A stretch of 64,000 bases of DNA, from positions 1-64,000 of the forward strand of contig NZ_JALKAH010000005.1 in the NCBI RefSeq assembly GCF_023015625.1, in the 5' to 3' direction. Positions 25,323-34,496 of this stretch are shown in pieces. The notes under the pieces were generated by a model. It was given only the letters and a program-made list of their open reading frames with translations, ran no database searches and was not told the DNA's origin. Position 1 is the stretch's first letter. Each line of letters starts with the position of its first letter. The position numbers and the translations under genes are program-made. Source of the stretch: Yoonia sp. F2084L. GTDB taxonomy: Bacteria; Pseudomonadota; Alphaproteobacteria; Rhodobacterales; Rhodobacteraceae.

Positions 25323-26818
25323 GTCCGGGCGTTGTCCTTCTTCCAAGTGAGAATGGTGCTGATCAGCGGCCAGATGAGGCCGACAGCTGTGATGGTCATC
25401 AGCACTGCCGCAATCGGATGACCGTCGAAGAAGGCGATGAAAGAGCCATCGGTGATGATCAGGCCCTGCCTGAGGCTCAGTTCGAACGCAGGACCAAGGA
25501 CCATCCCAATGATCAGTGGCGCCATAGGATACCCTGCCCGGCGCAGAAAAAACCCGGCTACCCCAGCGCAGAACATGATCAAGAGATCGAATGGATTGCC
25601 GCGAACATAGTAGACCCCGAGGACGCAAAGCACACCAATCGCGCTGAGAAGAAGCGGTTCACGGATGCGCAGGATCGGGGCCGCGACCTTGGACAACGCA
25701 AAGCCAAGCGGCAGCAGCAGAATGTTGATGATGAAAAACCCCAAGAAGATTGCCGACATGAGGACAGGATTGTCCTCCATCAGCCGGACACCCGGCGTTA
25801 TCCCGTGCAACGTGAAGGTGGCAAGCATGACAGCGGTAATGACGTCACCGGGAATCCCAAGTGCCATCGTTGGCACAAGGGCACCACCGGTTACCGCGTT
25901 ATTGGCGCTTTCGGCGGCAATGATCCCATCAGGTTCGCCTTTGCCAAAGTTTTCGCCGCGGGGCGAAGACCGCTTCGCCTCAGCGTAAGAGATGAATGCC
26001 GCTGTGGCGCTGCCGGTGCCCGGCAGGACGCCCACGCCTGAACCAATCGCGATGGATTTCACCAGACCCTTGATCCGCCCTTTCCACTGCCGAAGCCGCG
26101 GTAAAACGATACCATCGAATTGGACATTTGTGCCGCCCTCTGATGCGCCATCTGAGATGCGGATCAATATCTCGGAAAATGCAAAAACCCCGATAACGAC
26201 GGCCAGCAGATTGAACCCGGCGATCAGCTGGTAGTGCCCAAAGGTAAAACGCACCTCGCCTGTGATCGGATCACCCCCGACCGTGCTGAGAAAGATACCA
26301 AGTGCGCCTGCAACCAACCCTTTCGGGACAGAGCCCTTGGACACAGTCACAATGCAGATCATCCCCAGGCAAATCAGTGCAAATGTTTCAACCGGGCCAA
26401 ACCGCAATGCAAAAGCGGCCAATTGCGGTGCGGCAAAAAGCAAAAGCGCCGCAGAAAACAGCCCGCCCGCGACGGATGCAATGGTGGCCCACCCCAATGC
26501 TTCGCCCGCCTTGCCCGCCTTTGCCATTGGCGTTCCGTCCAGCACGGTGGCGGCCCCCGCTGGGGTACCCGGCGTGTTGATCAGAATAGCTGAGATCGAG
26601 CCGCCATAGACCGAACCTGCATAGACTGCCAGTAACAGCAGTATTGCCGGGGCTTGCTCCATCGACAGCGTGAACGGTAGCACCAAGGCAACGGCAACTG
26701 TCGATCCAATGCCGGGCATTGCGCCAAGGATGATCCCAAGGGCGGTCCCGATGACAAGCACCGTCATCCCTTGAAAGGTCAAAAGCAATCCAAGCGCTGC
26801 GGGCAGAGCATCAAACAT
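25319..26818 (-). CDS. Tripartite tricarboxylate transporter large permease (TctA family)
   Basis: The 499-residue protein has about 11-12 transmembrane segments. The conserved TctA blocks are GAMPGIGSTVAVALVLPFT near 30-48, GSVYGGSISAILINTPGTP near 66-84 and GVLPGTGSATAAFISYAEAK near 258-277. I start it at the ATG at 26818, which overlaps the tctB stop (TAATG); the extra 79 codons upstream are out-of-phase tctB sequence. It is the sodium-driven channel of a TTT importer with the TctB- and TctC-like proteins. The downstream gene is denD-like, with a 4-bp overlap. Confidence 0.92.
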   Translation of the reverse strand: MFDALPAALGLLLTFQGMTVLVIGTALGIILGAMPGIGSTVAVALVLPFTLSMEQAPAILLLLAVYAGSVYGGSISAILINTPGTPAGAATVLDGTPMAKAGKAGEALGWATIASVAGGLFSAALLLFAAPQLAAFALRFGPVETFALICLGMICIVTVSKGSVPKGLVAGALGIFLSTVGGDPITGEVRFTFGHYQLIAGFNLLAVVIGVFAFSEILIRISDGASEGGTNVQFDGIVLPRLRQWKGRIKGLVKSIAIGSGVGVLPGTGSATAAFISYAEAKRSSPRGENFGKGEPDGIIAAESANNAVTGGALVPTMALGIPGDVITAVMLATFTLHGITPGVRLMEDNPVLMSAIFLGFFIINILLLPLGFALSKVAAPILRIREPLLLSAIGVLCVLGVYYVRGNPFDLLIMFCAGVAGFFLRRAGYPMAPLIIGMVLGPAFELSLRQGLIITDGSFIAFFDGHPIAAVLMTITAVGLIWPLISTILTWKKDNART

Positions 26819-27285
26819 TAAAACAGATACGAAAATGGTGACGTGGGCAGAGGCAATCCCAGCACATGGTGAAACAGCACAAACAAAACGCCCGGCACCG
26901 CCACCGAATAGCTGATCAGCAAGACCGGTCCGCGCACCTGCAAGATCAGAAGTGTCGCTAGGACAAACCCAATACTGCTGAGCAGGAAACCTAACCGCGT
27001 GGTCGCATAAACAAACAGACCCATTGCAAGCGCCACACCCACAATCTGCATCCATCTTCTGGCAGAGGTTCTATCTGAGAAAGCACCGGCAGCGCGCAAT
27101 TCAATGACCAGCGTCAGGGCCGCGACTGCGATCCACCCCCACAGGACAGATACCGGAAAGAACATCGGTGAAAATGCACTGCCGAGAGCTGCAAACTCAG
27201 CCCTGCTCGACACCAGCAAAAGCACAACAGGTGCAAGCAGCAGGAGCACGGCAACGACGATACGTTCGTTAAGTCCGATCGTCAT
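26818..27285 (-). CDS. Tripartite tricarboxylate transporter small permease (TctB family)
   Basis: The 155-residue membrane protein has four predicted transmembrane helices. It opens with VVAVLLLLAPVVLLLVSS and carries FPVSVLWGWIAVAALTLVI, then LGFLLSSIGFVLATLLIL and a C-terminal hydrophobic hairpin, as in TctB. It lies between the binding protein (57 bp upstream) and the large permease (1-bp overlap) in the order tctC, tctB, tctA, denD-like on the minus strand. Confidence 0.85.
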   Translation of the reverse strand: MTIGLNERIVVAVLLLLAPVVLLLVSSRAEFAALGSAFSPMFFPVSVLWGWIAVAALTLVIELRAAGAFSDRTSARRWMQIVGVALAMGLFVYATTRLGFLLSSIGFVLATLLILQVRGPVLLISYSVAVPGVLFVLFHHVLGLPLPTSPFSYLF

Positions 27286-27342
27286 TGGGGCTCCTGCTTT
27301 GGTTTGGATTGCTGCGTATGGGTGTGCTTTTGCACCCCCGGT

Positions 27343-28287
27343 TCAGAGGCCCGATGCTTCGATCAATGTGCTGTTTGCATCCCATTGCTGGCGAAAGAAG
27401 GCGTCAAATTCGCTGGGTCCGCGATAGTTGATGACCGTTCCGGTGTTTTCCGCAAAAGCCTGAAAAGCATCCGACTGCACAGCCACTTCGCAGGCGGCAG
27501 CCAGCGTTTCAGCGACCTCGGGATCCAGCCCGGCCGGTGCAAACAGGCCGCCCCAAAGATACAATTCGTTCAGCGGAGCAGGTATGCCCGCTTCTGTTGC
27601 GGTTGGCACGTCAGGCAGCGATTCAAGTCGTTCATCGGCGAACACGGCAAGCGGCTTCAGATCATAGCGCGACATCATGACTTCGGTATCGCCAAAAAAC
27701 TGGATGACACCGCTGGCCATGGATTGCATCGCAGGACCAGAACCCTGATGCGGCAGGTGTTTTACCTGATCCATCACACCCAAACCGTTCATCGCGGCAA
27801 CCATCGTCAGATGCGTGATGGCACCCGGGCCGGATGAGCCAAAGATCAGCGCATTCGGGTTTGCCTCGATGTCTGCTTTGACGTCAGCAAGGCTGTCGTA
27901 ATCACTGTCACTGTTCACAAAGAACATGGTAGGCGAAGCCGCGACAGAACAAATCGGTGTCCAGCTTTCGCGGTCATAAGGCACGTCTTTGATTTGCGGT
28001 TGGATCGTTGAGACGGTGATCGACAAGTACCCCAGCGTGTAACCATCAGGGTCGAGCCCCGCCAAATGGGACGCAGCAACAGTCCCAGAGCCACCGGCCA
28101 TGTTTTGAACCACGGCAGTGCCGCCGAGAGCCTCTGCAAAGGGTTCTTGGAACCCGCGCAACAACAGGTCTGTGCCGCCGCCTGCGTTGAAAGGCGCAAT
28201 CAAGGTCACGGGCTTTTCGGGAAAGTCCGCAAGGGCTGGTCCAGCCAAGGCGATGATCGCCGCGCAGCAAGCTGATTTGAGTTTCAT
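27343..28287 (-). CDS. Tripartite tricarboxylate transporter binding protein (TctC/Bug family)
   Basis: The 314-residue periplasmic protein starts at the ATG at 28287, which has a strong ribosome site (GGGAGGAAACGAA) and gives the signal peptide MKLKSACCAAIIALAGPALA. The Bug fold is evident in FPEKPVTLIAPFNAGGGTDL after cleavage, NALIFGSSGPGAITHLTMVA near 150-170 and FDAFFRQQWDANSTLIEASG at the end. A longer frame to 28413 is not used. It would deliver a carboxylate to TctAB. An AACTGGTATGAT box lies 66 bp upstream of the start codon. Confidence 0.92.
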   Translation of the reverse strand: MKLKSACCAAIIALAGPALADFPEKPVTLIAPFNAGGGTDLLLRGFQEPFAEALGGTAVVQNMAGGSGTVAASHLAGLDPDGYTLGYLSITVSTIQPQIKDVPYDRESWTPICSVAASPTMFFVNSDSDYDSLADVKADIEANPNALIFGSSGPGAITHLTMVAAMNGLGVMDQVKHLPHQGSGPAMQSMASGVIQFFGDTEVMMSRYDLKPLAVFADERLESLPDVPTATEAGIPAPLNELYLWGGLFAPAGLDPEVAETLAAACEVAVQSDAFQAFAENTGTVINYRGPSEFDAFFRQQWDANSTLIEASGL

Positions 28288-28352
28288 TTCGTTTCCTCCC
28301 AGGTTTGTCATTCTTTGAAAACTGGCACGCCAGATCCTGACTGACTCAGCGT

Positions 28353-28365
28353 AACTGGTATGATG
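28353..28365 (+). promoter_or_regulatory. AACTGGTATGAT operator copy upstream of tctC
   Basis: A perfect copy of AACTGGTATGAT, followed by G, lies in the divergent tctC/hydrolase promoter region, 66 bp from the tctC start. The same 12-mer recurs upstream of the TAXI and DctP binding-protein genes. It contains the TGGT half site usual for FadR-type GntR regulators; binding is inferred. Confidence 0.5.
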
Positions 28366-28488
28366 TGTTTGTGTCCAGTCCAAGTTCACGGACTTTAGAA
28401 TATAGCCGTGCATTGAATGATATCTCTAGAATTGCATTCTCTTACAATGATGTATGGAGTCGTTGCTTTGAAACTGCTTGGTTGACTG

Positions 28489-28500
28489 ATCATATCAGTT
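28489..28500 (-). promoter_or_regulatory. One-mismatch operator copy upstream of the hydrolase
   Basis: On the minus strand this reads AACTGATATGAT, one base from the shared AACTGGTATGAT box. It also lies in the short palindrome ACTGAT-CAT-ATCAGT at 28485-28499. It is 45 bp before the hydrolase ATG. Confidence 0.4.
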
Positions 28501-28545
28501 TAACGCAACTTTGGGCGGGACGCAGCGCAAGAATTGGGACTGGCA

Positions 28546-29289
28546 ATGCATATACATGTCGAAACTCATGGATCAGGTAAGCCGCTGTTGTTTCTTGGCG
28601 GTTCGTCATGGGACTTGCGATTTGACCGCGTGGCCTTTGATTGGGCACCCCGCGCCAGTGTAACGGCTTTTGATCAACGCGGACTGGGTCAGACAGACAC
28701 GCCAAGTACGGCTTGGGCCATGGCCGACTATGTTGCCGACGCGGCGCGTGTCATGGCCGGGCATAAGCGGTTCGACGTTGTCGGATATTCTTTCGGCAGC
28801 ATGGTCGCGCAGCATCTGGCCGCAAAAATGCCTGACCGGATCAATCGGCTGGCCCTGATCGCGGCAGGACCGGGTGGTGATCTGAATTCTTATCCGCTTC
28901 ATGAACTGGCAGAACTGCCGCTATTGGAACGCGCGCGGAAAATCATCGCAATTCAGGACATCCGTAAAGAAGGGAAAGTGTCCGATGTCGAGGTTGACCG
29001 CATGGTTGCGAACATAAAACGCAAAGCGGCTGTATCGCCAAAGGATGGACCGACCCGGCTTCTTGCTGTGCGGGCCGCGCATGATGCGCGTGCCGTACTT
29101 GCGTCAGTTCGGTGTCCGACTTGGGTTATCGGTGGCCGTCATGATGGACAGGCCCCGCGCGATATTGTCGAGGCGCTGGCCGGCTTGATCCCAGATGCGC
29201 GACTGATGCTGATGCCAGGCGGGCATACCTTTGTTCTGGATCCAGACGGCCCTCTTCAGGCGTTGGCGAGGCTTTGGGATATCACCTAG
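28546..29289 (+). CDS. Alpha/beta hydrolase
   Basis: The 247-residue hydrolase has an oxyanion-hole region (KPLLFLGGSSWDLRFD near 14-29), the nucleophile elbow GYSFGSM near 84-90, an acid in GGRHDGQAP near 203 and a catalytic His in PGGHTFVLD near 223. I use the ATG at 28546; a TTG at 28534 would add four residues. It is transcribed alone, divergently from tctCBA-denD and convergently (4-bp overlap) with the TAXI permease. It would cleave an ester or lactone. A role in preparing the acids imported by the neighbouring transporters fits the shared operator but is inferred. Confidence 0.82.
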   Translation: MHIHVETHGSGKPLLFLGGSSWDLRFDRVAFDWAPRASVTAFDQRGLGQTDTPSTAWAMADYVADAARVMAGHKRFDVVGYSFGSMVAQHLAAKMPDRINRLALIAAGPGGDLNSYPLHELAELPLLERARKIIAIQDIRKEGKVSDVEVDRMVANIKRKAAVSPKDGPTRLLAVRAAHDARAVLASVRCPTWVIGGRHDGQAPRDIVEALAGLIPDARLMLMPGGHTFVLDPDGPLQALARLWDIT

Positions 29290-31193
29290 TTTGAGGGTGC
29301 GGGCGTCGGACTTGCCGTTGATTTACGGCGATAGTGCAAAAGCGCGACTGCGGCCATAAGGCCCAAGCCTAAAAGGTCGGTGACCACCCCACCCATCAGT
29401 AGGCACACAGCAGCGGTCAACAAGACAATCCTCTCGAAAGCATTGGCTATGACCATCAGGTATGCTTGCGCCGCAGCGGCCAGAGCGATGATGCCCAGCG
29501 ACGCCGTGACAAGCGACTGTACGATGTTGATCCACGTATCATCCAACAACAAAGCGGGCGTCAAAATGAACATGAACGGCACCAGATAGACGGCAATACC
29601 AAGACGCATTGCCGTGAAACCGACCGCCTGAAGCGATTTGTCCCCCGCAATGCTGCCTGCGGCATACGCGGCAACTGCAATGGGCGGGGTAATGGCTGAC
29701 ACGATGGCATAATAGAAAACAAACAGATGGGCCGACAGCGGTGATATGCCCAGTTTGACCAAGGCAGGTGCGGCGAAAATCGCAACAATGATGTACGCTG
29801 CGGCCGTTGGAAGACCCATCCCCAGAATGATGCAACTGATCATGACCAGCAGCAGCGTGATAACCAAGTCGCCATTCGTCACGCTGAGCAGCAATGCCGT
29901 AAACCGCAGGCCCAGCCCTGTCAGCTCAATCGTGCTGATGATCATCGCAGCCACGAACAATGACATGGCAATCGGCGCGATGATGCGCCCACCCGTCTCA
30001 AACGCTTCAAGGATGCCGCGGATGTTCATCCGCGTCGCCGGAAAGATCTGGGCCAGAACGATTGTGCTGACGATGCCCCAATACGCCGCGTTATAGGGCG
30101 AACGCCCGTCGATCAGCAGATAGACGATCACAACCAACGGCAAGCCAAGATGCGCATATCTGAAAAAGTCGGTCTTTGCCGATGCGATCAGGTCTTCGCC
30201 CATCGCGGGGATGTCGTTCTTGGCCGCTTCAAGGTGGACCATCATGTAGACCGCAAAAAGGTACAGATATGCCGGAATGATCGCGGCCTTCACGACTTCG
30301 AAATACGCTGTTCCTGTGAAATCAGCGATTAGAAACGCCGCTGACCCCATAATCGGCGGCACCAATTGCCCACTGGACGATGCAATCGCCTCGACCGCGG
30401 CGGCAAAGCGTGGTTTGAACCCGGTGCGGATCATCAATGGAATGGTAAAGCTGCCCGTCGCGTAGACGTTGGCAACTGCAGACCCCGATATCGACCCGAA
30501 CAGCCCACTTGCAAAAACCGCAACCTTGCCCGCACCGCCTTTCAACCTGCCAGCCAACAGTGCTGAGGCATTCATGAAGAATTTGCCCCCCTGCGCGCAA
30601 TCCAGAATAGCGCCGAACAACACAAACATCAGCACATATGTCGCTGACAGGCCTGTAAGCGATCCATAGATACCCGCAGTTGTCATAAAGGTGTGGTCAA
30701 TGATCCTTTCCGGACTGATCGCCGGTTGTTCCAAGACGCCGGGGAAATACGGCCCAAACAGCGCATGTCCAAGAAAGAATGCAAGCATCAGCGCAAGTGT
30801 CAGGCCCAAGGCCCGCCGGCAAGCCTCGGCTGCGAGGATCATGACCGTCAGCCCCATGATCCAGTCCCATGTCTCCAGCGCGGACACGTAGGGATACCGA
30901 AGTGAGATACGGTCATAGTCAAAGTAGACATAAAACGCGGGGGCGAGTGCGATGCCTGCCAGAACGAAATCATACCAAGGAATGCGATCCGCGTTGCGTC
31001 GCGCTGATATGCCATATGCCAGATAAACAAGCGCAGTATACATGCCGACGTGAATAGACCGGAAAATAAGTACTTGGGGTTGGCCAAACTGAACCGTGTA
31101 CAGATGATAGAAGATCACGATCAGCGTAAAATATCGCAAGATAATGGCATGACCGCCTGACAGAATACGCTGCCCACTCACCTCTACGGCCAT
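29286..31193 (-). CDS. TRAP transporter fused 4TM/12TM permease (TAXI type)
   Basis: The 635-residue membrane protein combines the small and large TRAP permeases. The N-terminal quarter is DctQ-like (FTLIVIFYHLYTVQFGQ). The DctM part has FGAILDCAQGGKFFMNASAL, VFASGLFGSISGSAVANVYA and SSGQLVPPIMGSAAFLIADF, the usual TAXI-TRAP blocks. I start at the ATG at 31193, with GGGGAACC as ribosome site; a TTG at 31268 would give 660 residues. It follows the TAXI binding protein by about 95 bp (20 bp if TTG is used) and would import a carboxylate by sodium symport. It overlaps the convergent hydrolase by 4 bp. Confidence 0.9.
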   Translation of the reverse strand: MAVEVSGQRILSGGHAIILRYFTLIVIFYHLYTVQFGQPQVLIFRSIHVGMYTALVYLAYGISARRNADRIPWYDFVLAGIALAPAFYVYFDYDRISLRYPYVSALETWDWIMGLTVMILAAEACRRALGLTLALMLAFFLGHALFGPYFPGVLEQPAISPERIIDHTFMTTAGIYGSLTGLSATYVLMFVLFGAILDCAQGGKFFMNASALLAGRLKGGAGKVAVFASGLFGSISGSAVANVYATGSFTIPLMIRTGFKPRFAAAVEAIASSSGQLVPPIMGSAAFLIADFTGTAYFEVVKAAIIPAYLYLFAVYMMVHLEAAKNDIPAMGEDLIASAKTDFFRYAHLGLPLVVIVYLLIDGRSPYNAAYWGIVSTIVLAQIFPATRMNIRGILEAFETGGRIIAPIAMSLFVAAMIISTIELTGLGLRFTALLLSVTNGDLVITLLLVMISCIILGMGLPTAAAYIIVAIFAAPALVKLGISPLSAHLFVFYYAIVSAITPPIAVAAYAAGSIAGDKSLQAVGFTAMRLGIAVYLVPFMFILTPALLLDDTWINIVQSLVTASLGIIALAAAAQAYLMVIANAFERIVLLTAAVCLLMGGVVTDLLGLGLMAAVALLHYRRKSTASPTPAPSN

Positions 31194-31287
31194 TTCGCTG
31201 GTTCCCCGGATAACTGTGTCTGCGACAGGTGAATTGAAATAGAATGCTGCCCCGCCTGGACGGGACAACCAATCATGATTTGTAGCT

Positions 31288-32289
31288 TTATTCGAGAACG
31301 CCGATTTCGCGGTAATACCGCTCTGCCCCCGGGTGGAGCGGGACCGTCAGGCCGAACGGTGCTTTGTTGACATCAAGCGCCGTGAACGCATTGTGCCCCG
31401 CGATCAATTCATCCGTCTTTTCAAACATCAGTTTTGTCATCTGATAGACCACCTCTTCGTCCATGTCGGCCGTCGTGACGAACAATGGCGTCTGGTAGGT
31501 CGTCATGATATCCTGATCCTGCCCTTCGTAAGTGCCAGCAGGGATCACACCGGGAATATAGCCATATTCGCTTTCCATCAGCGCGATGGCCTCTGCCGAT
31601 TGCGAATAGATCGTGATGTCGTCCTTTCCGGCAAATTCCGCAAAGAGCGGCGCGCCAGGCAAGTCATCATTCGCAAAGCCATCAATCTGTTTGTCGTTCA
31701 CACGGTCCATCGCTTCGCGATAGGGCGAGTAAGTGATTGAACCGCCCCATGCCTGAATGTCTTCATATGATGCGCCATGAGCGGCAAGCATACGTCCGGC
31801 CGCAAGTTCACCACCGCTGCCACGCGGCCCAGTATCAATTTTGAGTGGGATTTGCCGCGCGGCGATATCATCAAGCGTTTCAATACCCAGCGATTTATCG
31901 AAGTAGACATGCATATAGGCAGACAGGCCCGTATTCGCGATGGCGCGGATATTGTCGAGTTGGGCTTCGTAAGGTTCATCACCGCGTGCCGCGGCAAACA
32001 GATTGGTCGAATACGACATCGCAAACTGGGATTGCCCAGCGCTAAGTGATATCGGGTTTGCAACACTGCCGCCGGGGATGGTCGTGTAGGTCAGATCTTC
32101 GATATTGTTGCGATAAAGCTCGAACATGGTTGTCATGATCGCAAACCAGCTCCCGCTGATTGAGCCCGCCGAGACGGTGTAGGCTTTGTCTTCTGCGTGC
32201 GCAGCCGTTGGCATGATCGGCGCTGCGGCGACGGCAAGCAAAACTGCGACGATGGGGCCGCGTTGCCAGAACGTCTTTGAATTGGTCAT
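31288..32289 (-). CDS. TAXI-family TRAP transporter substrate-binding protein
   Basis: The 333-residue periplasmic protein starts at the ATG at 32289 behind the ribosome site GGGAGGAATAAC; a longer frame to 32343 is rejected. The signal peptide ends PTAAHAEDKA. TAXI hallmarks are VSAGSISGSWFAIMTTMFEL, TTIPGGSVANPISLSAGQSQ and DTGPRGSGGELAAGRMLAAH, with VPLHPGAERYYREIG at the end. It pairs with the fused permease downstream. An AACTGGTATGAT box lies about 92 bp upstream. Confidence 0.92.
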   Translation of the reverse strand: MTNSKTFWQRGPIVAVLLAVAAAPIMPTAAHAEDKAYTVSAGSISGSWFAIMTTMFELYRNNIEDLTYTTIPGGSVANPISLSAGQSQFAMSYSTNLFAAARGDEPYEAQLDNIRAIANTGLSAYMHVYFDKSLGIETLDDIAARQIPLKIDTGPRGSGGELAAGRMLAAHGASYEDIQAWGGSITYSPYREAMDRVNDKQIDGFANDDLPGAPLFAEFAGKDDITIYSQSAEAIALMESEYGYIPGVIPAGTYEGQDQDIMTTYQTPLFVTTADMDEEVVYQMTKLMFEKTDELIAGHNAFTALDVNKAPFGLTVPLHPGAERYYREIGVLE

Positions 32290-32380
32290 TGTTATTCCTC
32301 CCAAGAACACCCTGTCACCAGTTACTTGGACAGAGATTAACACTATTGGGGCGCCAGACTGCCATAGTCAGAAACCCACT

Positions 32381-32393
32381 TATCATACCAGTT
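32381..32393 (-). promoter_or_regulatory. AACTGGTATGAT operator copy upstream of the TAXI transporter
   Basis: Read on the minus strand this is AACTGGTATGATA, identical over 12 bases to the copies at 28353 and 34400. It lies in the 398-bp region between the TAXI operon and the divergent gntR gene. No other feature stands out in that AT-rich interval besides the box at 32585. Confidence 0.5.
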
Positions 32394-32584
32394 CATCTGA
32401 TTTGATAAGTCAAGTAACCACAAAGGCCATTATGCGTGACGCATCATACCCAAAATTTTATACATATAAATCATATTGTTATACTATCTCTAGGCGTCTT
32501 TCACAGATTCAATAGTCTTGAAAAGCGTAACATATCGGTGTTAATCAGTTAGAAACTTGACCGACTCAATAGACTAGATTGAAT

Positions 32585-32596
32585 AACTGGTCTGAT
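32585..32596 (+). promoter_or_regulatory. One-mismatch operator copy upstream of gntR
   Basis: AACTGGTCTGAT differs in one base from the shared box and is followed by CACC, making GGT-CTGATC-ACC nearly symmetric. It lies about 90 bp before the regulator start, as expected for autoregulation. Confidence 0.42.
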
Positions 32597-32687
32597 CACC
32601 TGATAACAGCAAAACGGCGATGGGCCTGTTGTCTTTCGACAGACGAAACCGCTTGAATAAGCTCTCATACTGTATGAATTTGTGCCA

Positions 32688-33404
32688 ATGACCGCAGCAA
32701 AACCAAAAACCCGCAAAAAAAACCTGTCACATGACATACGTGAACGTCTTATCGCGTTGCTCGAGGATGATGCCTATGGCCCCGGATCAGCCCTCCCATC
32801 CGAGAGAGAGCTGATGGCGCAATTCGGTGTGGGCCGACCGGTTGTGCGCGAGGCCATGCAGCATTTGCAAGTGATGGGTCTGGTCGAGATCCGTCATGGT
32901 GAGCGCGCAAAAGTCGCTGAGCCTTCTATTGGCAAGATGGTTGAACACTTCAGTGGTACGATGCGTCACCTGCTGGCGTCTTCAAGCGCAAATCTCGAAC
33001 ACCTGAAGGTTGCGCGGTTTGCGTTTGAAAAATCCATGGTCCAAGAGGCCGCACGGATGCGCACCTCGTCCGATCTTGACCGGATGCGCCGGATCATTGA
33101 AGCGCAAGCAGGTGCAATGGCGGATAAAGAAAGCTTTCTCAGCCATGACCGCGAATTTCACCGCGCGATAGCGGCTATCAGTGGCAATCCGATCTACACA
33201 GCGCTTGCCGAAGCAATGTTTGGCTGGCTGGCTGATTTTCACGCCGATACTGTTATTCTGCCGGGCCGCGAACAGCTGACAATTGATGAGCACCTAGAGA
33301 TTCTGGATGCCGTCGAAGCAAAGAGTGAAAAACGCGCAGCGAAAGCGATGCACGACCATCTCACCCGCGCGAATGTCCTGTATCACCGCACACATTTAAA
33401 CTAA
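32688..33404 (+). CDS. FadR-subfamily GntR transcriptional regulator
   Basis: The 238-residue regulator starts at the ATG at 32688; a GTG two codons upstream is also possible. It has a winged helix (LPSERELMAQFGVGRPVVRE is the recognition helix region, about 40-60) and a helical FCD domain. The FCD metal/ligand residues plausibly include the Asp and His in SFLSHDREFHRAIA and the His in KAMHDHLTRAN. It is central to the transporter block and has a candidate operator in its own promoter. I infer that it controls the TctCBA, TAXI and DctPQM operons through the recurring box. It converges with the cyclase gene with 9 bp overlap. Confidence 0.85.
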   Translation: MTAAKPKTRKKNLSHDIRERLIALLEDDAYGPGSALPSERELMAQFGVGRPVVREAMQHLQVMGLVEIRHGERAKVAEPSIGKMVEHFSGTMRHLLASSSANLEHLKVARFAFEKSMVQEAARMRTSSDLDRMRRIIEAQAGAMADKESFLSHDREFHRAIAAISGNPIYTALAEAMFGWLADFHADTVILPGREQLTIDEHLEILDAVEAKSEKRAAKAMHDHLTRANVLYHRTHLN

Positions 33405-34301
33405 TGCGAGCGGTCTGGCAGGTGCGCCTGTTGCGCCTTTAAGTTTCGCGGCGGCCACAATGATGCAGAAAACTGATATGTCTTGTGCGATCAGTGGCTC
33501 CAGCAACATGTTCTCGATCAGGTTGACGCCCGCATCGACAAGACAATGCAGGTGCACCGGCATCTGCATCTTGGGGAAATCTGCGCCTGGCAAAACCTCT
33601 ACCGCCATCGTGTCCGCGCCAATCGCGATGACCCCATGCGACGTTAGATATTTTGCGGCTGCCAAATCAATGCCGGGTTCACTCGCAACATAGCGTGCGG
33701 GATCCGTTTCATAGAATTGGCCCCATCCCGTGTGAAGGCACACAACGTCACCCGGTCCCAGTGTGGCATCAATCCTATCAAGTTCCGTTTTCAGATCGGC
33801 CACCGTTATGGTGCGGCCTGGCCGAAGATGATCGCCACCATCCAAGCCAGCGAAATTCAAGACGATGCCTCTTGTGACCATCGGCGGGATATGTTCCGCG
33901 CCAAGATCGGCCAGTCCGACCGGTGTTGTCAGTACAGCGGCGGACCGACCGCCATGCATCACATCGCCTTGGGCAAAATGCCCTAACGCGTCGATATGTG
34001 TACCAACATGGGTTGTCATACCAATACGCTCCAATATCGCGCCCGCATCGTTTTCGCCCCCATTGGCCCGCCGCATGGCGATGTTGTCAGCCGCACGAAC
34101 GGTGGGTGAAATGACATAGGGCGTCATCAACGCCGGATTGGCTGGCGCGCCCGGCGCTATAATACGGCCAAGGTCGATGATGTGCCCCTTTTTGACCAAC
34201 GATAAAGCATCCAGCGTCACATCTGTCGTCAAATACCTGCCCGCTGCACCCGTCGGGTCGCCGGGCTGCCATTGTGAATGATTGTGAATACAAGCTGTCA
34301 T
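33396..34301 (-). CDS. Cyclase-family (kynurenine formamidase-like) hydrolase
   Basis: The 301-residue metal-dependent hydrolase belongs to the PF04199 cyclase family, shown by the metal-binding box THVGTHIDALGHF near 95-107 (HxGTHxD-x-x-x-H). Further blocks are GDVVCLHTGWGQFYETDP near 192 and IGADTMAVEVLPG near 227. Family members open lactam or formamide bonds (kynurenine formamidase, isatin hydrolase). The ATG has a good ribosome site (GAGAGGACAG). It is divergent from the DctPQM TRAP operon and shares its promoter region and operator box, so it may act on the compound that transporter brings in. Confidence 0.82.
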   Translation of the reverse strand: MTACIHNHSQWQPGDPTGAAGRYLTTDVTLDALSLVKKGHIIDLGRIIAPGAPANPALMTPYVISPTVRAADNIAMRRANGGENDAGAILERIGMTTHVGTHIDALGHFAQGDVMHGGRSAAVLTTPVGLADLGAEHIPPMVTRGIVLNFAGLDGGDHLRPGRTITVADLKTELDRIDATLGPGDVVCLHTGWGQFYETDPARYVASEPGIDLAAAKYLTSHGVIAIGADTMAVEVLPGADFPKMQMPVHLHCLVDAGVNLIENMLLEPLIAQDISVFCIIVAAAKLKGATGAPARPLALV

Positions 34302-34399
34302 TCTGTCCTCTCAGGTCTCATGAAACCATCTGTCCGATGGGTCGAAAATACGCGTCTCACGTCCTTAGAAATACAATGGCTTGACATGATCACATTTTC

Positions 34400-34412
34400 A
34401 ACTGGTATGATG
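34400..34412 (+). promoter_or_regulatory. AACTGGTATGAT operator copy between the cyclase gene and dctP
   Basis: A perfect copy of the 12-mer followed by G lies in the 195-bp divergent region, about 85 bp before the dctP ATG. It is the third exact copy in 6 kb. Confidence 0.5.
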
Positions 34413-34496
34413 ACTAGGTGAGAGAGTGCGCGGTAACGTGTGCGACATGTAACGCAGAATATGCCGGACTTTGCGGCGGTCTATTGGGAGGGAACG

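Noticed and set aside
27343..28413. Longer starts for the binding proteins (TctC to 28413, TAXI to 32343, PotD to 60044, ribose-type to 21952)
   Set aside because: The extensions cover operators or lack ribosome sites and hide normal signal peptides that begin at the downstream ATGs.
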